This document shows positions 17,827 through 26,510 of a stretch of DNA of 64,000 nt, piece by piece; positions within the stretch are counted from its first letter, which is position 1; every line of letters starts with the position of its first letter. Below the pieces are notes generated by a model. That model ran no database searches, was not told where the DNA came from, and saw only the letters and a list, made by a program, of their open reading frames with translations. Where the stretch lies: positions 930,001 to 994,000 of the forward strand of contig NZ_RXOE01000001.1 in assembly GCF_003965815.1 (NCBI RefSeq). Direction: 5' to 3'. This DNA comes from Variovorax gossypii. Its GTDB lineage: Bacteria; Pseudomonadota; Gammaproteobacteria; Burkholderiales; Burkholderiaceae_C. A program made the translations under genes and the position numbers.

Positions 17827-18918
17827 ATGAGCCTGCCTTTCGATTCCGTCGCAGTCCTCGGCGCGGGCCTCATGGGCCGGCTGATGGCGCTGACGCTCGC
17901 GCAGGCCGGGTGCAAGGTCGACGTGTTCGAGGCCGGCAGTCCGGAGGCCGAAGGCGCCGCCGCGCGCGTGGCCGCCGCGATGCTCGCGCCGCTGGCCGAA
18001 TCGGCCGTGGCGCCGGTGTCGGTGGTGCGCATGGGGCAGCATGCCTTGTCGCGCTGGCCCAAGCTGCTGGCATCGCTGGCGCAGCCGGTGTTCTTCCAGC
18101 GCGAAGGCACGTTGGTGCTGTGGCACCGACAGGACGCCGCCGAAGCCACGCGGCTCGCGCGCGTGCTCGCGAACACCGGCGCACAGGTACCCGAGCTGGC
18201 ACCGATGCAATCGATCGACGCCCGTGCGATAGCCGCGCTGGAGCCCTCGCTCGGCCAGCGCTTCGCGCAGGGCCTGTTCCTTCCCGGCGAAGGGCAGCTC
18301 GACAACCGCGCACTGCTGGCGTCACTGCTCGCCACGCTGCAGGCGGATGCCCGCGTCACGCTGCATTGGCAATCGGCACGCGCGCCATCCGACTTCTCCC
18401 CCGGCACGGCTGGACAGCCCGACTGGGTGATCGATTGCCGCGGTCTCGGCGCAAGGCCTCAGTGGAACGCGCTGCGAGGCGTGCGCGGCGAGGTGATCCG
18501 CGTGCATGCGCCCGAAGTCACGCTGCAGCGCCCCACCCGCCTAGTGCACCCGCGCTACCCGCTCTACATCGCACCCAAGCCCGGCAACCTGTTCGTGATC
18601 GGCGCGACAGAGATCGAGTCGGACGACATGTCGCCGGCCAGCGTGCGCTCCACGCTCGAACTGCTGAGCGCCGCGTATGCCGTGCACAGCGGCTTCGCCG
18701 AGGCGCGCATCGTCGAGATCGCGACGCAATGCCGGCCCACGCTGCCCGACAACCTCCCTGCCATCCGCCAGCCGCAGCCGCGCGTGATGCAGATCAACGG
18801 CCTGTACCGCCACGGCTTCATGATCGCGCCCGCCATGCTCGACGCCGCGATGGAGCTGCTGGCGCAAGGCCACTCGGCGCTCGCGGAAAGCTTCGGCCTG
18901 GAGGCTGCCCCCACATGA
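17827..18918 (+). CDS. thiO: Glycine oxidase ThiO (FAD-dependent)
   Basis: Oxidises glycine to the imine used by ThiG for the thiazole ring. The 363-aa protein begins with the FAD motif VAVLGAGLMGRLMA and ends with the DAO-family pattern NGLYRHGFMIAPAM. The start ATG 17827 follows AAGGAG by six bases. It is divergent from thiD (35-bp gap, hardly room for two promoters) and overlaps thiS by ATGA. Confidence 0.9.
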   Translation: MSLPFDSVAVLGAGLMGRLMALTLAQAGCKVDVFEAGSPEAEGAAARVAAAMLAPLAESAVAPVSVVRMGQHALSRWPKLLASLAQPVFFQREGTLVLWHRQDAAEATRLARVLANTGAQVPELAPMQSIDARAIAALEPSLGQRFAQGLFLPGEGQLDNRALLASLLATLQADARVTLHWQSARAPSDFSPGTAGQPDWVIDCRGLGARPQWNALRGVRGEVIRVHAPEVTLQRPTRLVHPRYPLYIAPKPGNLFVIGATEIESDDMSPASVRSTLELLSAAYAVHSGFAEARIVEIATQCRPTLPDNLPAIRQPQPRVMQINGLYRHGFMIAPAMLDAAMELLAQGHSALAESFGLEAAPT

Positions 18919-19118
18919 CGATGAACATCCTGATCAACGACAAGCCCTTCGCGCTGCCCGACCACGCCACGCTCACGGACGCCCTGGCCGCGCTGGATGC
19001 CACGCCGCCTTTCGCGGTGGCGGTGAACCGCGAGTTCGTGCCGCGCTCGGCCTACGCCTCGCGCGAGCTGCAGCCCGACGACCGCATCGAAGTGATCCGC
19101 CCCGTGACGGGCGGTTGA
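18915..19118 (+). CDS. thiS: Thiamine biosynthesis sulfur carrier protein
   Basis: A 67-aa ubiquitin-like protein whose C-terminal Gly-Gly (PVTGG) is adenylated and thiocarboxylated to deliver sulfur to the thiazole. It overlaps thiO by ATGA; a second ATG at 18921 would remove two residues. The following thiG frame opens at the base after its stop. Confidence 0.93.
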   Translation: MTMNILINDKPFALPDHATLTDALAALDATPPFAVAVNREFVPRSAYASRELQPDDRIEVIRPVTGG

Positions 19119-19136
19119 ATGATGGAGACGACAAGC

Positions 19137-19949
19137 ATGACGACCACGAACGACCCGCTGGTGCTCTACGGCGAAACCTTCCAGAGCCGGCTGCTGCTGG
19201 GCACAGCACGCTACCCTTCACCCGACCTGCTCGAGGCCGCCGTGAAGCGCGCGAAGCCCGCGATGCTGACCGCCTCGCTGCGCCGCCAGACGGCCAGCCA
19301 GGGCTCGGGCAACAGCGACCTCGGCAACGGCTTCTGGGAACTGCTGCGCAAGCTCGCGGTGCCGGTGCTGCCCAACACCGCCGGCTGCCACAGCGTGCAG
19401 GAGGTGGTCGCCACCGCGCAGATGGCACGCGAGCTGTTCGACACGCCGTGGATCAAGCTCGAGCTGATCGGCGACGACTACACGCTGCAGCCCGACACGC
19501 TGAACCTGGTCGATGCGGCGTCGCAGCTGATCCGCGAAGGCTTCAAGGTGCTGCCCTACTGCACCGAAGACCTCGTGCTGTGCCAGCGGCTGGTCGATGT
19601 CGGCTGCCAGGCGGTGATGCCGTGGGCCGCGCCCATCGGCACCGGCCGCGGCCCGGTCAACCCGTATGCGCTGCAGGTGCTGCGCGACCGGCTGAAAGTA
19701 CCGATGCTGGTGGACGCGGGGCTGGGACTGCCCTCGCACGCCTGCCAGGTGATGGAGTGGGGATACGACGGCGTGCTTCTGAACACCGCCGTCGCGCTGG
19801 CGCAGGACCCGGTCGCGATGGCCGGCGCCTTTGCCGACGCGGTTCAGGCCGGGCGCAGCGCACACCGTGCCGGCGCCATGGCCGCGCAAGAGGCAGCGCA
19901 GCCCAGCACGCCGGTGCTGGGCACGCCTTTCTGGCATCACGAATCATGA
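19137..19949 (+). CDS. thiG: Thiazole synthase
   Basis: Forms the thiazole phosphate moiety from deoxyxylulose phosphate, the ThiO imine and ThiS thiocarboxylate. The TIM-barrel protein shows [16 protein letters not shown], the likely Schiff-base lysine in [10 protein letters not shown], and the phosphate loops [11 protein letters not shown] and [13 protein letters not shown] 19137 (270 aa) has GGAG nine bases upstream; ATG 19119 and 19122 lie directly after the thiS stop and are possible. It overlaps thiE by ATGA. Confidence 0.93.
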   Translation: MTTTNDPLVLYGETFQSRLLLGTARYPSPDLLEAAVKRAKPAMLTASLRRQTASQGSGNSDLGNGFWELLRKLAVPVLPNTAGCHSVQEVVATAQMARELFDTPWIKLELIGDDYTLQPDTLNLVDAASQLIREGFKVLPYCTEDLVLCQRLVDVGCQAVMPWAAPIGTGRGPVNPYALQVLRDRLKVPMLVDAGLGLPSHACQVMEWGYDGVLLNTAVALAQDPVAMAGAFADAVQAGRSAHRAGAMAAQEAAQPSTPVLGTPFWHHES

Positions 19950-20878
19950 GCACAGCACTCGATTCCAGCGCCGTCGCGCAGGCCATCGTCGCGACGCACG
20001 GGCTGCGCTTCGGCGCCATCACGTCCGCGCCGCCGAGCGCGCCGAACTTCTCTTCCGACGATCCGGTGTACCGCGGTGCCAAGCGGGCCTGCTCGGCGCT
20101 GGGCTTCATCGAGATCGACGCCGAATGCCTGGCCCATGCCTGGCGCGCGCAGACCCAGCGCCTGAGCGGCTTCGACGCCACGCTGTGGCCCGATGCGCCC
20201 GAGGACTTCGGCATGCGCCCCTTCCCGCCCACCGCTCGCGACGATGCGTTTCCGCCCTGCCCCGAACGGCTGGGCCTCTACGCCGTGCTGCCCGACGCGC
20301 AATGGGTGGGCCGCATGGCGCGCGCCGGCGTGCCGACGGTGCAACTGCGGTTCAAATCCGCGGACACGGCAGCCGTCGAGCGCGAGGTGCAGGCGGCCGT
20401 CGAGGCGGTGCAAGGCACCGGCGCGCTGCTCTTCATCAACGATCATTGGCAGGTGGCCATCGCGGCCGGTGCCTATGGCATCCACCTCGGGCAGGAAGAC
20501 CTCGATGAGCTCTCGCCCGAAGACCTGGCGCGGCTGCGCGACTCCGGCCTGCGCCTGGGCGTCAGCACCCACGGCTATGCCGAGATGGTGCGTGCCGACA
20601 AGGTGAGCCCAAGCTACATCGCGATGGGCGCGGTGTACCCGACCACGCTCAAGAAGATGGCGACCGCGCCGCAGGGCGTGGCCCGGCTCGGCGCCTATGC
20701 GCGCCTGCTGCGCGGCTATCCGCAGGTCGGCATCGGCGGCATCGATGCCGTGCGGCTGCCCGAGGTGCTGGCCACCGGAGTCGGCTCCGTCGCAGTGGTG
20801 CGCGCGCTGGTCGCGGCCGAAGACCCCGAGGCCACGGCCGCGCAATGGATGGCGGCCATCGACGCCGCCGGCAACTGA
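19946..20878 (+). CDS. thiE: Thiamine phosphate synthase with N-terminal extension
   Basis: Joins HMP-PP and thiazole phosphate to thiamine phosphate. The family core runs from about residue 108 (GLYAVLPD) and includes [33 protein letters not shown], the phosphate loop YPTTLKK and VGIGGI. The total of 310 aa exceeds the usual 210 because of about 105 extra N-terminal residues that I cannot assign to a domain. The canonical VQLREK reads VQLRFK here. A TonB receptor gene starts five bases after its stop. Confidence 0.88.
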   Translation: MSTALDSSAVAQAIVATHGLRFGAITSAPPSAPNFSSDDPVYRGAKRACSALGFIEIDAECLAHAWRAQTQRLSGFDATLWPDAPEDFGMRPFPPTARDDAFPPCPERLGLYAVLPDAQWVGRMARAGVPTVQLRFKSADTAAVEREVQAAVEAVQGTGALLFINDHWQVAIAAGAYGIHLGQEDLDELSPEDLARLRDSGLRLGVSTHGYAEMVRADKVSPSYIAMGAVYPTTLKKMATAPQGVARLGAYARLLRGYPQVGIGGIDAVRLPEVLATGVGSVAVVRALVAAEDPEATAAQWMAAIDAAGN

Positions 20879-20883
20879 ACAGA

Positions 20884-23037
20884 ATGAACAAGTCCGAGCT
20901 CCCCCTTTCTCCTTCCAGCTGGCCGCTTTCTCCCGTCTCGCGCGCACTGGCCGTCGTTCTCTTCACTGCCGCGTGCGGCGCGCATGCGCAGCAGGCAGCG
21001 CTGCCCGAGGTCACGGTCAACGACGCGGCCGCCGCGCCGCAGGCCGACGTCAGCGGCTTCGGCGACGTTCCTCTGCGCGAGTTGCCGATCTCGGCCACGG
21101 TGATCGACAGCAAGCAGCTGCAGGCCAGCGGCGCGCGCCGGCTCGCCGACCTCACGCAGTTCGACTCGTCGGTGACCGACGCCTACAACTCCGCCGGCTA
21201 CTGGGACTACCTCACGGTGCGCGGCTTCGTGCTCGACAACCGCTTCAACTACCGGCGCGAGGGCCTGCCGATCAGCGCGGAGACCTCGATTCCGCTCGAC
21301 AACAAGGAGCGCGTCGAGATCCTGCGCGGCACCAGCGGCATACAGGCCGGCACCAGCGCGCCGGGCGGGCTGGTCAACTACGTCGTGAAGCGGCCCACCG
21401 AACAGGACCTGCGCGCGGTGCGCATCGAGACCACGAGCCGCGGCAGTTTGCTCGGCGCCATCGACCTCGGAGGGCGCTTCGGCGAGAACCGGCAGTTCGG
21501 CTACCGCATCAACGTCGCGAGTGAAAACCTCAAGCCGCTCACGCACAACCTCGACGGCAACCGCAATCTCTTCTCGCTCGCGGCCGACTGGCGCATCACG
21601 CGCGACTCGGTGCTGGAGTTCGAGATCGAGCAGAGCCGCAAGACGCAGCCCAGCCAGAACGGCTACAGCCTGCTGGGCAGCGTGCTGCCGGCGCCAGTCG
21701 ATCCGCGCATCAACCTCAACAACCAGCCATGGTCGCAGCCCTCGGTGTTCAAGGCGCTGACGGGCACGCTGCGCTTCAGCCAGGCACTGAACGCCGACTG
21801 GCGCTGGAGCGCGCAGATCGGCCAGCAGCGCCTGAAGACCGACGACCGGCTGGCCTACGCCTTCGGCTGCGGCGCCGAGGGCAACTACGACCGCTACTGC
21901 TCCGACGGCACCTTCGACGTCTACGACTTCCGCAGCGAGAACGAGCGCCGCACGCAGACCGCGGGCAGCATCAACCTCAAGGGCAACGTGACGACGGGCA
22001 GCGTGCGGCACGAACTCGGCTTCGGGCTGATGCAGAGCCGCGTGCGCAACCGCTTCGACAACCAGGCCTACAACTACGCGGGCACCGGCAATATCTGGGG
22101 CACGGCCATCGTGCCGCCGGCCCCCGACGCCACCACGCCGCAGACCAACCGCGACGAAAAGTCGACCGAGTTCTCCGTGCAGGACGCGATCCGCTGGAAC
22201 GACCGCTTCACCACATGGCTCGGCGCGCGCCACACGCGCCTCGACCGCAGCAGCATCGGCAACGACGGCTCGAACCCTACCGGCTACAAGCAGGACGTGA
22301 CCACGCCGTGGATCGCCGCCAGCTATGCCATCCAGCCGGGACTCATGGCCTATGCGAGCTGGGGGCGCGGTGTCGAGTCGCAGGTGGTGCCGAACAAGAT
22401 CTCGCAGTACAGCAACGCCGGGCAGGCCCTGCCCGCGCTGCGCTCGCGCCAGTGGGAACTGGGCATCAAGGGCGGCAGCGATGCCTTCAACTGGCAGCTC
22501 GCATGGTTCGACATCTCGCGGCCGATGACCAACATCGACCTGTGCAGCGGGTTGTGCGAGGTGCGCAACGACGGCAAGGCCGTGCACCGCGGCCTCGAGG
22601 CCGGCGCGCAATGGAACCAGGGGCCGTGGCGCATCGGCGGCAGCCTGACGCTGATCGATGCCAAGCGGCGCGGCAGCACGGCCAATCCGGCGCTCAACGG
22701 CGAGTCGCCCACGAACGTGCCGAAGCAGGTGCTGCGCGCGCAGACCGCCTACCGCTTCGCATCGGTGCCGGGCCTCGAGGTGGCGGGACAGCTCTCGTAC
22801 GAAGGCCGCCGCAACGTGCTGCCCGATGGCTCGGTCACGCTGCCCTCGTGGACACGCGTGGATGCTGTGCTGCGCTACGACACCAAGCTGCGCGGCGCGA
22901 ATGCGAGCTGGACGCTGTCGATCGACAACCTCTTCGATCGCCGCTACTGGAAGGAATCGCCCTACCAGTTCAGCCACGTTTACCTGTTCCCCGGTGCGCC
23001 GCGCACGCTGCGCCTGGGACTGAGCGTTGCACTTTGA
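20884..23037 (+). CDS. TonB-dependent outer membrane receptor linked to thiamine genes
   Basis: A 717-aa outer membrane receptor: signal peptide to about residue 36, a TonB-box-like LPEVTV soon after, a plug domain with VRGFVLDNRFNYR and ERVEILRGTSGIQAGT, and a long beta barrel. Sequence style is that of the ferric siderophore receptor group. However, it starts five bases after thiE and is surely cotranscribed with it, so its cargo may be thiamine, a thiamine precursor or a complex of one, rather than iron. No siderophore genes are nearby. Confidence 0.85.
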   Translation: MNKSELPLSPSSWPLSPVSRALAVVLFTAACGAHAQQAALPEVTVNDAAAAPQADVSGFGDVPLRELPISATVIDSKQLQASGARRLADLTQFDSSVTDAYNSAGYWDYLTVRGFVLDNRFNYRREGLPISAETSIPLDNKERVEILRGTSGIQAGTSAPGGLVNYVVKRPTEQDLRAVRIETTSRGSLLGAIDLGGRFGENRQFGYRINVASENLKPLTHNLDGNRNLFSLAADWRITRDSVLEFEIEQSRKTQPSQNGYSLLGSVLPAPVDPRINLNNQPWSQPSVFKALTGTLRFSQALNADWRWSAQIGQQRLKTDDRLAYAFGCGAEGNYDRYCSDGTFDVYDFRSENERRTQTAGSINLKGNVTTGSVRHELGFGLMQSRVRNRFDNQAYNYAGTGNIWGTAIVPPAPDATTPQTNRDEKSTEFSVQDAIRWNDRFTTWLGARHTRLDRSSIGNDGSNPTGYKQDVTTPWIAASYAIQPGLMAYASWGRGVESQVVPNKISQYSNAGQALPALRSRQWELGIKGGSDAFNWQLAWFDISRPMTNIDLCSGLCEVRNDGKAVHRGLEAGAQWNQGPWRIGGSLTLIDAKRRGSTANPALNGESPTNVPKQVLRAQTAYRFASVPGLEVAGQLSYEGRRNVLPDGSVTLPSWTRVDAVLRYDTKLRGANASWTLSIDNLFDRRYWKESPYQFSHVYLFPGAPRTLRLGLSVAL

Positions 23038-23086
23038 ACGCGAAGTTGAAAAGCAGCGAAAAAGAACGCTATAATCTAAGGCTTGT

Positions 23087-23162
23087 TCCTCGATAGCTCA
23101 GTCGGTAGAGCGCCGGACTGTTAATCCGTAGGTCCCTGGTTCGAGCCCAGGTCGAGGAGCCA
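23087..23162 (+). tRNA. tRNA-Asn (GUU), copy 1
   Basis: The 76-nt cloverleaf includes encoded CCA: acceptor TCCTCGA/TCGAGGA, D-arm GCTC/GAGC, anticodon loop CTGTTAA with GTT, and T-arm CCTGG-TTCGAGC-CCAGG. A promoter fits upstream: TTGAAA at 23046-23051, 18-bp spacer, TATAAT at 23070-23075. Confidence 0.97.
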
Positions 23163-23185
23163 CCATCAAGCCGCAAGGCCACTGG

Positions 23186-23219
23186 AAGCCCCGCTACTCA
23201 CAAGGTAGCGGGGCTTTTC
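23186..23219 (+). terminator. Intrinsic terminator after tRNA-Asn 1
   Basis: AAGCCCCGCTAC pairs with GTAGCGGGGCTT around a seven-base loop, followed by TTTT. Confidence 0.88.
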
Positions 23220-23337
23220 ATTTGCGACTGTGCTCGGCGTTTGTTGCAGAGAGTCATCGCAAGTGATGGGATCGGTGCAAAAAATGCTTCCGGCCGGCCG
23301 GAATCGGCAAAACCATTGCATATAATTTAAGGCTTGT

Positions 23338-23413
23338 TCCTCGATAGCTCAGTCGGTAGAGCGCCGGACTGTTAATCCGTAGGTCCCTGGTTCGAGCCCA
23401 GGTCGAGGAGCCA
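23338..23413 (+). tRNA. tRNA-Asn (GUU), copy 2
   Basis: Identical to the first copy over all 76 nt. TATAAT at 23321-23326 serves as its own -10 box, with no clear -35 sequence. The identity extends from 23328 to 23431 against 23077-23180. Confidence 0.97.
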
Positions 23414-23438
23414 CCATCAAGCCGCAAGGCCTCTGAAG

Positions 23439-23472
23439 AGCCCGCTGTCTTTATCGGACAGCGGGCTTTTTC
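23439..23472 (+). terminator. Intrinsic terminator after tRNA-Asn 2
   Basis: AGCCCGCTGTC pairs with GACAGCGGGCT, followed by a T-rich tail. The stem sequence differs from the terminator of copy 1. Confidence 0.88.
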
Positions 23473-23547
23473 TTTGGTGCGATCAGCTGACCTACATGAG
23501 CAAAGTCGGCTAAGTGCTCTTCCCGCGAAAAGCGCACACTCGCGCGC

Positions 23548-24408
23548 ATGGAAAGCAGCCGCCGCATCGAGCAGGACTACCGCGCCCGCGTGGCGCGCGC
23601 CGTCGCGGCTATCGTTGCCGATCCGATGGCCGAACACCGGCTCGAAGACCTCGCGCGGCTCGCGCATTTCTCGCCCTTTCACTTCCATCGCGTCTATGCG
23701 AGCGTGGCCGGCGAAACGGTGGCCGCCACGGTCCGCCGCGTGCGGCTGGCGCTCGCCACCCGGTTGCTGGAAGCCGGCGACCAGAGCATCACGCAGGTCG
23801 CGCTGGCCGTGGGTTACGAAAGCCCGCAGGCCTTCACGCGAGCATTCGGCCAGTTCACCGGGCAGTCGCCGCGTGCCTTCCAGCAGAAGATGGTGCGGGC
23901 GATCCTCGATGTCGATGCGCTGCCGCAACCCGATGACGGCATCGCCGCGCCGGCAGTGCGCATCGTCGAGTACCCCACGCGGCGGCTGCACGCGCTGCGG
24001 CATCAGGGGCCGTTCTCGACCATTCCTCATACCCATCGGCGGCTGCGCCAGCACGCGGGCACGGCACGCATCTCGGCCCGATGGGGAGCCTCCTTCGGCG
24101 AGCCCGAGGGCGGCCCCGGCTTCAGGTACTACGCCGCCCTCGATTCCCCCGACCCCTGGCCGGACGTCGCCGAGGTCGAGATGCTCGACATTCCGGGCGG
24201 CTGCTACGCGGCGCATCGCCTGGCCGGCCCGTACTCGCAGATCAACGCCGCGGTGCGCGCCCTCTACATCCGATGGCTGCCAGCCAGCGGCTACGAGCCC
24301 GACGACCGGCCTACGCTGGAGCACTACCTGAACTCGCCGTGGCAGGTCTCGCAGGCAGAACTGCGCACCGACCTGCTGATTCCCATCCGCCGCACGAACG
24401 CGGCATGA
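23548..24408 (+). CDS. AraC family regulator with GyrI-like effector domain
   Basis: A 286-aa protein with the DNA-binding domain at the N-terminus (two helix-turn-helix units, about residues 15-110; LEDLARLAHFSPFHFHRVY and ITQVALAVGYESPQAFTRAF) and a GyrI-like small-molecule domain at about 125-285. This domain order is seen in SoxS/Rob-like drug-responsive regulators. It overlaps the hydrolase gene by ATGA. The ATG follows CACACT closely, with no ribosome site, so the mRNA may be leaderless. Confidence 0.87.
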   Translation: MESSRRIEQDYRARVARAVAAIVADPMAEHRLEDLARLAHFSPFHFHRVYASVAGETVAATVRRVRLALATRLLEAGDQSITQVALAVGYESPQAFTRAFGQFTGQSPRAFQQKMVRAILDVDALPQPDDGIAAPAVRIVEYPTRRLHALRHQGPFSTIPHTHRRLRQHAGTARISARWGASFGEPEGGPGFRYYAALDSPDPWPDVAEVEMLDIPGGCYAAHRLAGPYSQINAAVRALYIRWLPASGYEPDDRPTLEHYLNSPWQVSQAELRTDLLIPIRRTNAA

Positions 24409-25412
24409 AGCTGCCGATGCGACGCGCCCTGCTCCTCGTCGCGCTCTGCCTTTGCTGCGCGCGCATCGCGCAAGCCGCCGGCTTCAGCCTGATCGAAGTG
24501 CCCGCCGACAGCAACGGCCCGGCGCTGCGCGGCGCCGTGTGGACCCCATGCGACGCGCCCGCAGACAGGCTCTCGTTCGATCCGCTGGTGATCGAGGGCA
24601 CGAGAGACTGCCCGATTGCCGGCAAGCAGCTGCCGCTGGTCGTGATCTCGCACGGCAAGGGCGGCTCGTCCCTGCTGCACCACGACACGGCGGCTGCGCT
24701 GGCCGACGCAGGCTTCATCGTCGCCACCATCAACCACCCCGGTCACAACTTCCAGAACATGAGCGGCGCGAGCCATCTGTCGGTATATGCCACGCGCCCG
24801 GCAGACATGAAGCGGCTGGTCGACTACATGCTCGGCGCGTGGCCGGGGCGCGCGGCCATCGATGCGAACCGCGTCGGGCTTTTCGGTTTCTCCGCTGGCG
24901 GATACACCGGCCTCGTCGTGGTCGGTGCTGTTCCGGACTTCCGGCTGCGCGACGACCTCTGCCCGCCGGCCTCCATGACGCCGCTGTGCGAGGAGATTCG
25001 CCGCAACGAGCTGCCGAAGATGCCCGCGCGCGACGACCGCATCAAGGCCGCCGTCATCGTCGATCCGCTCACCGCTTTCGACACCAGCGGCCTGAAGAAC
25101 GTGACGCTGCCGATGCAGCTCTGGGCCTCGGCCTTCGGAGGCGATGGCGTCGCGCCGCGCTACGTGGAAGCGCTTCGCCGCGACCTGCCCGTCCGGCCGG
25201 AGTGGCACATGGTGCAGGGCGCGACGCACTTCGCCTTCGTGGCGCCCTGTTCGCCGGTCATGGCGCAGGCAATGCAGCAGATCTGCCGCGACCGTCCGGA
25301 GTTCGACCGCGCAGCCTTCCATGCGGACTTCAACACGCAGGTGCTGGCCTTCTTCAAGCAACAACTCGGGCCGGAAACGGCCGCCAGGGCTAGCGCGGCT
25401 GGAACGCGATGA
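24405..25412 (+). CDS. Secreted alpha/beta hydrolase, dienelactone hydrolase-like
   Basis: A 335-aa exported hydrolase: signal peptide of about 25 residues ending AQA, the oxyanion region ISHGKGGS, the nucleophile elbow GFSAGG, and a C-terminal histidine in ATHFAF. The layout resembles the PAF-acetylhydrolase/predicted dienelactone hydrolase group. It is coupled to the AraC/GyrI regulator by a four-base overlap, so both are probably induced by the same compound. The substrate is unknown. Its end overlaps the convergent ynfA-like gene by 23 bp. Confidence 0.83.
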   Translation: MKLPMRRALLLVALCLCCARIAQAAGFSLIEVPADSNGPALRGAVWTPCDAPADRLSFDPLVIEGTRDCPIAGKQLPLVVISHGKGGSSLLHHDTAAALADAGFIVATINHPGHNFQNMSGASHLSVYATRPADMKRLVDYMLGAWPGRAAIDANRVGLFGFSAGGYTGLVVVGAVPDFRLRDDLCPPASMTPLCEEIRRNELPKMPARDDRIKAAVIVDPLTAFDTSGLKNVTLPMQLWASAFGGDGVAPRYVEALRRDLPVRPEWHMVQGATHFAFVAPCSPVMAQAMQQICRDRPEFDRAAFHADFNTQVLAFFKQQLGPETAARASAAGTR

Positions 25413-25707
25413 GCCCCATGCCTGCAAGGCACACCGAAACACCCGTCACGTCCCACGCGGTCGGCCTGATGCCGTCCACCGCCCAGAGCCACGCGATGGC
25501 CACGCCGATGTACACGCCGCCGTACGCGGCATAGACGCGCCCCGCCGCCGTCTCGTGCAGCGTGAGCAGCCACGCGAACAGGGCAAGGCTGATCGCCGCT
25601 GGCAGCAGCAGCCATGCGGAGCGATCCTGCTTGAGCCAGAGGTACGGCAGATAGCAGCCGACGATTTCCGCGAGCGCCGTCGCGACGTAGAGAAGAAAGG
25701 TCCGCAT
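25390..25707 (-). CDS. YnfA/UPF0060 family membrane protein
   Basis: A 105-aa protein with four hydrophobic segments and the family pattern [20 protein letters not shown] and [15 protein letters not shown]. The family is a small-multidrug-resistance relative; its transport role is poorly proven. I use ATG 25707, since the family begins MRTFLLY; ATG 25734 would add nine residues of no family likeness. Confidence 0.88.
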   Translation of the reverse strand: MRTFLLYVATALAEIVGCYLPYLWLKQDRSAWLLLPAAISLALFAWLLTLHETAAGRVYAAYGGVYIGVAIAWLWAVDGIRPTAWDVTGVSVCLAGMGLIAFQPR

Positions 25708-25798
25708 CCGGAGATTGTGCGGTCCACATCGCACTTACCGGCAAGGCACGTGAGGCCATTGCTTGATGGCCCCGCGGTGCATCCCTACACTCGCGCGC

Positions 25799-25912
25799 AT
25801 GGCCCGTTCGTTCCACTCCCGCAAACACGCTGCGCTCGAAGCAGCGCGTGCCGGCGATGTCGCGACCACGGCGACCATGGCGGCCTACCGACGCACCTCC
25901 GCACTTTCCTGA
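25799..25912 (+). CDS. Possible 37-aa leaderless small ORF
   Basis: A 38-codon open frame beginning MARSFHSRKHAALEAARAG. It has no ribosome site, but a good sigma70-like promoter sits just before it: TTGATG at 25763-25768, 17-bp spacer, TACACT at 25786-25791, then only seven bases to the ATG. The 16 bases ending at the start (acactcgcgcgcatgg) are identical to those before the AraC gene at 23536-23551. I do not recognise the peptide; it may simply be a remnant. Confidence 0.35.
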   Translation: MARSFHSRKHAALEAARAGDVATTATMAAYRRTSALS

Positions 25913-26051
25913 GCCCGGCGGTCCGCTACCCTTCTTTCTGATGCGCGAACCATTGACCGCCGGGCACCCGCCGCGCGGCCGCGACGTCGTTCGTTCCCCT
26001 CCTCATTCATTCATGGAGAGCGGCGCCGCATTCAACTGGAGTGCTTCATTC

Positions 26052-26453
26052 ATGCCCGCAACCATTCACGGGGAGCGCACGCTCACCGAACTCGACTTCG
26101 TCCGCCTGGGAAAACTGGCGGACCACCAGCTCCCGCCCGCTCTGGCCGACTTGCTCGATGCAGCGGACGTGCTGCCCTCGCGCGAGATCGCCGCGGACCT
26201 CGTGACGATGAACTCCCAGGTCGAGATCGAAGACCCGGCCACCGGCCAGCGGCAGCAGATCACCCTCTGCTACCCCGGCGACTCGCAGCCGGGCGCGGGC
26301 TTCGTGTCGGTGCTGTCGCCCGTCGGCATCGGCCTGCTGGGCACGAAGACCGGCGCCACCGCCTGCTGGCGCATGCCCAACGGCACCGAAGGCTCGGCGC
26401 GCGTGGTGGCGGTGCTTTTCCAGCCGGAGGCCAGCGGCGACTACACGCGCTGA
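26052..26453 (+). CDS. rnk: Nucleoside diphosphate kinase regulator, GreA/GreB C-terminal domain
   Basis: A 133-aa protein of the Rnk type: an N-terminal stretch (LTELDFVRLGKL) followed by the GreA/GreB FKBP-like domain (VTMNSQVEIEDPATGQ, LCYPGD, VSVLSPVGIGLLGTKTG). Rnk binds RNA polymerase and affects nucleotide levels. ATG 26052 has GGAG ten bases upstream; in-frame ATGs at 26013 and 25941 would add residues without family likeness. The stop codon falls inside a 13-bp tandem repeat. Confidence 0.85.
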   Translation: MPATIHGERTLTELDFVRLGKLADHQLPPALADLLDAADVLPSREIAADLVTMNSQVEIEDPATGQRQQITLCYPGDSQPGAGFVSVLSPVGIGLLGTKTGATACWRMPNGTEGSARVVAVLFQPEASGDYTR

Positions 26454-26490
26454 CTACACGCGCTGACTACACGCGCTGACACACGCGCCG
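26441..26490. repeat. 13-bp tandem repeat over the rnk stop codon
   Basis: Three exact copies of ctacacgcgctga (26441-26453, 26454-26466, 26467-26479) and a partial fourth. The first copy holds the last codons and TGA of rnk. Likely produced by slipped replication. Confidence 0.9.
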
Positions 26491-26510
26491 ATGTCGAGCG
26501 AGCGCGTCGC

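Larger units (their letters stand above)
23077..23431 (+). repeat. Tandem 104-bp duplication carrying tRNA-Asn
   Basis: Positions 23077-23180 and 23328-23431 are identical at an offset of 251 bp. The identity covers the tRNA plus nine bases before and eighteen bases after it, but not the terminators or most of the promoters, which differ. Confidence 0.9.

Noticed and set aside
20884-23037. Receptor as part of an iron/siderophore locus
   Set aside because: No siderophore synthesis, ABC transporter, anti-sigma or Fur-like site was seen around it; the tight link to thiE is the only context.
26441-26490. Tandem repeat considered as a CRISPR remnant
   Set aside because: Units are directly adjacent with no spacers and no cas genes are in the window.
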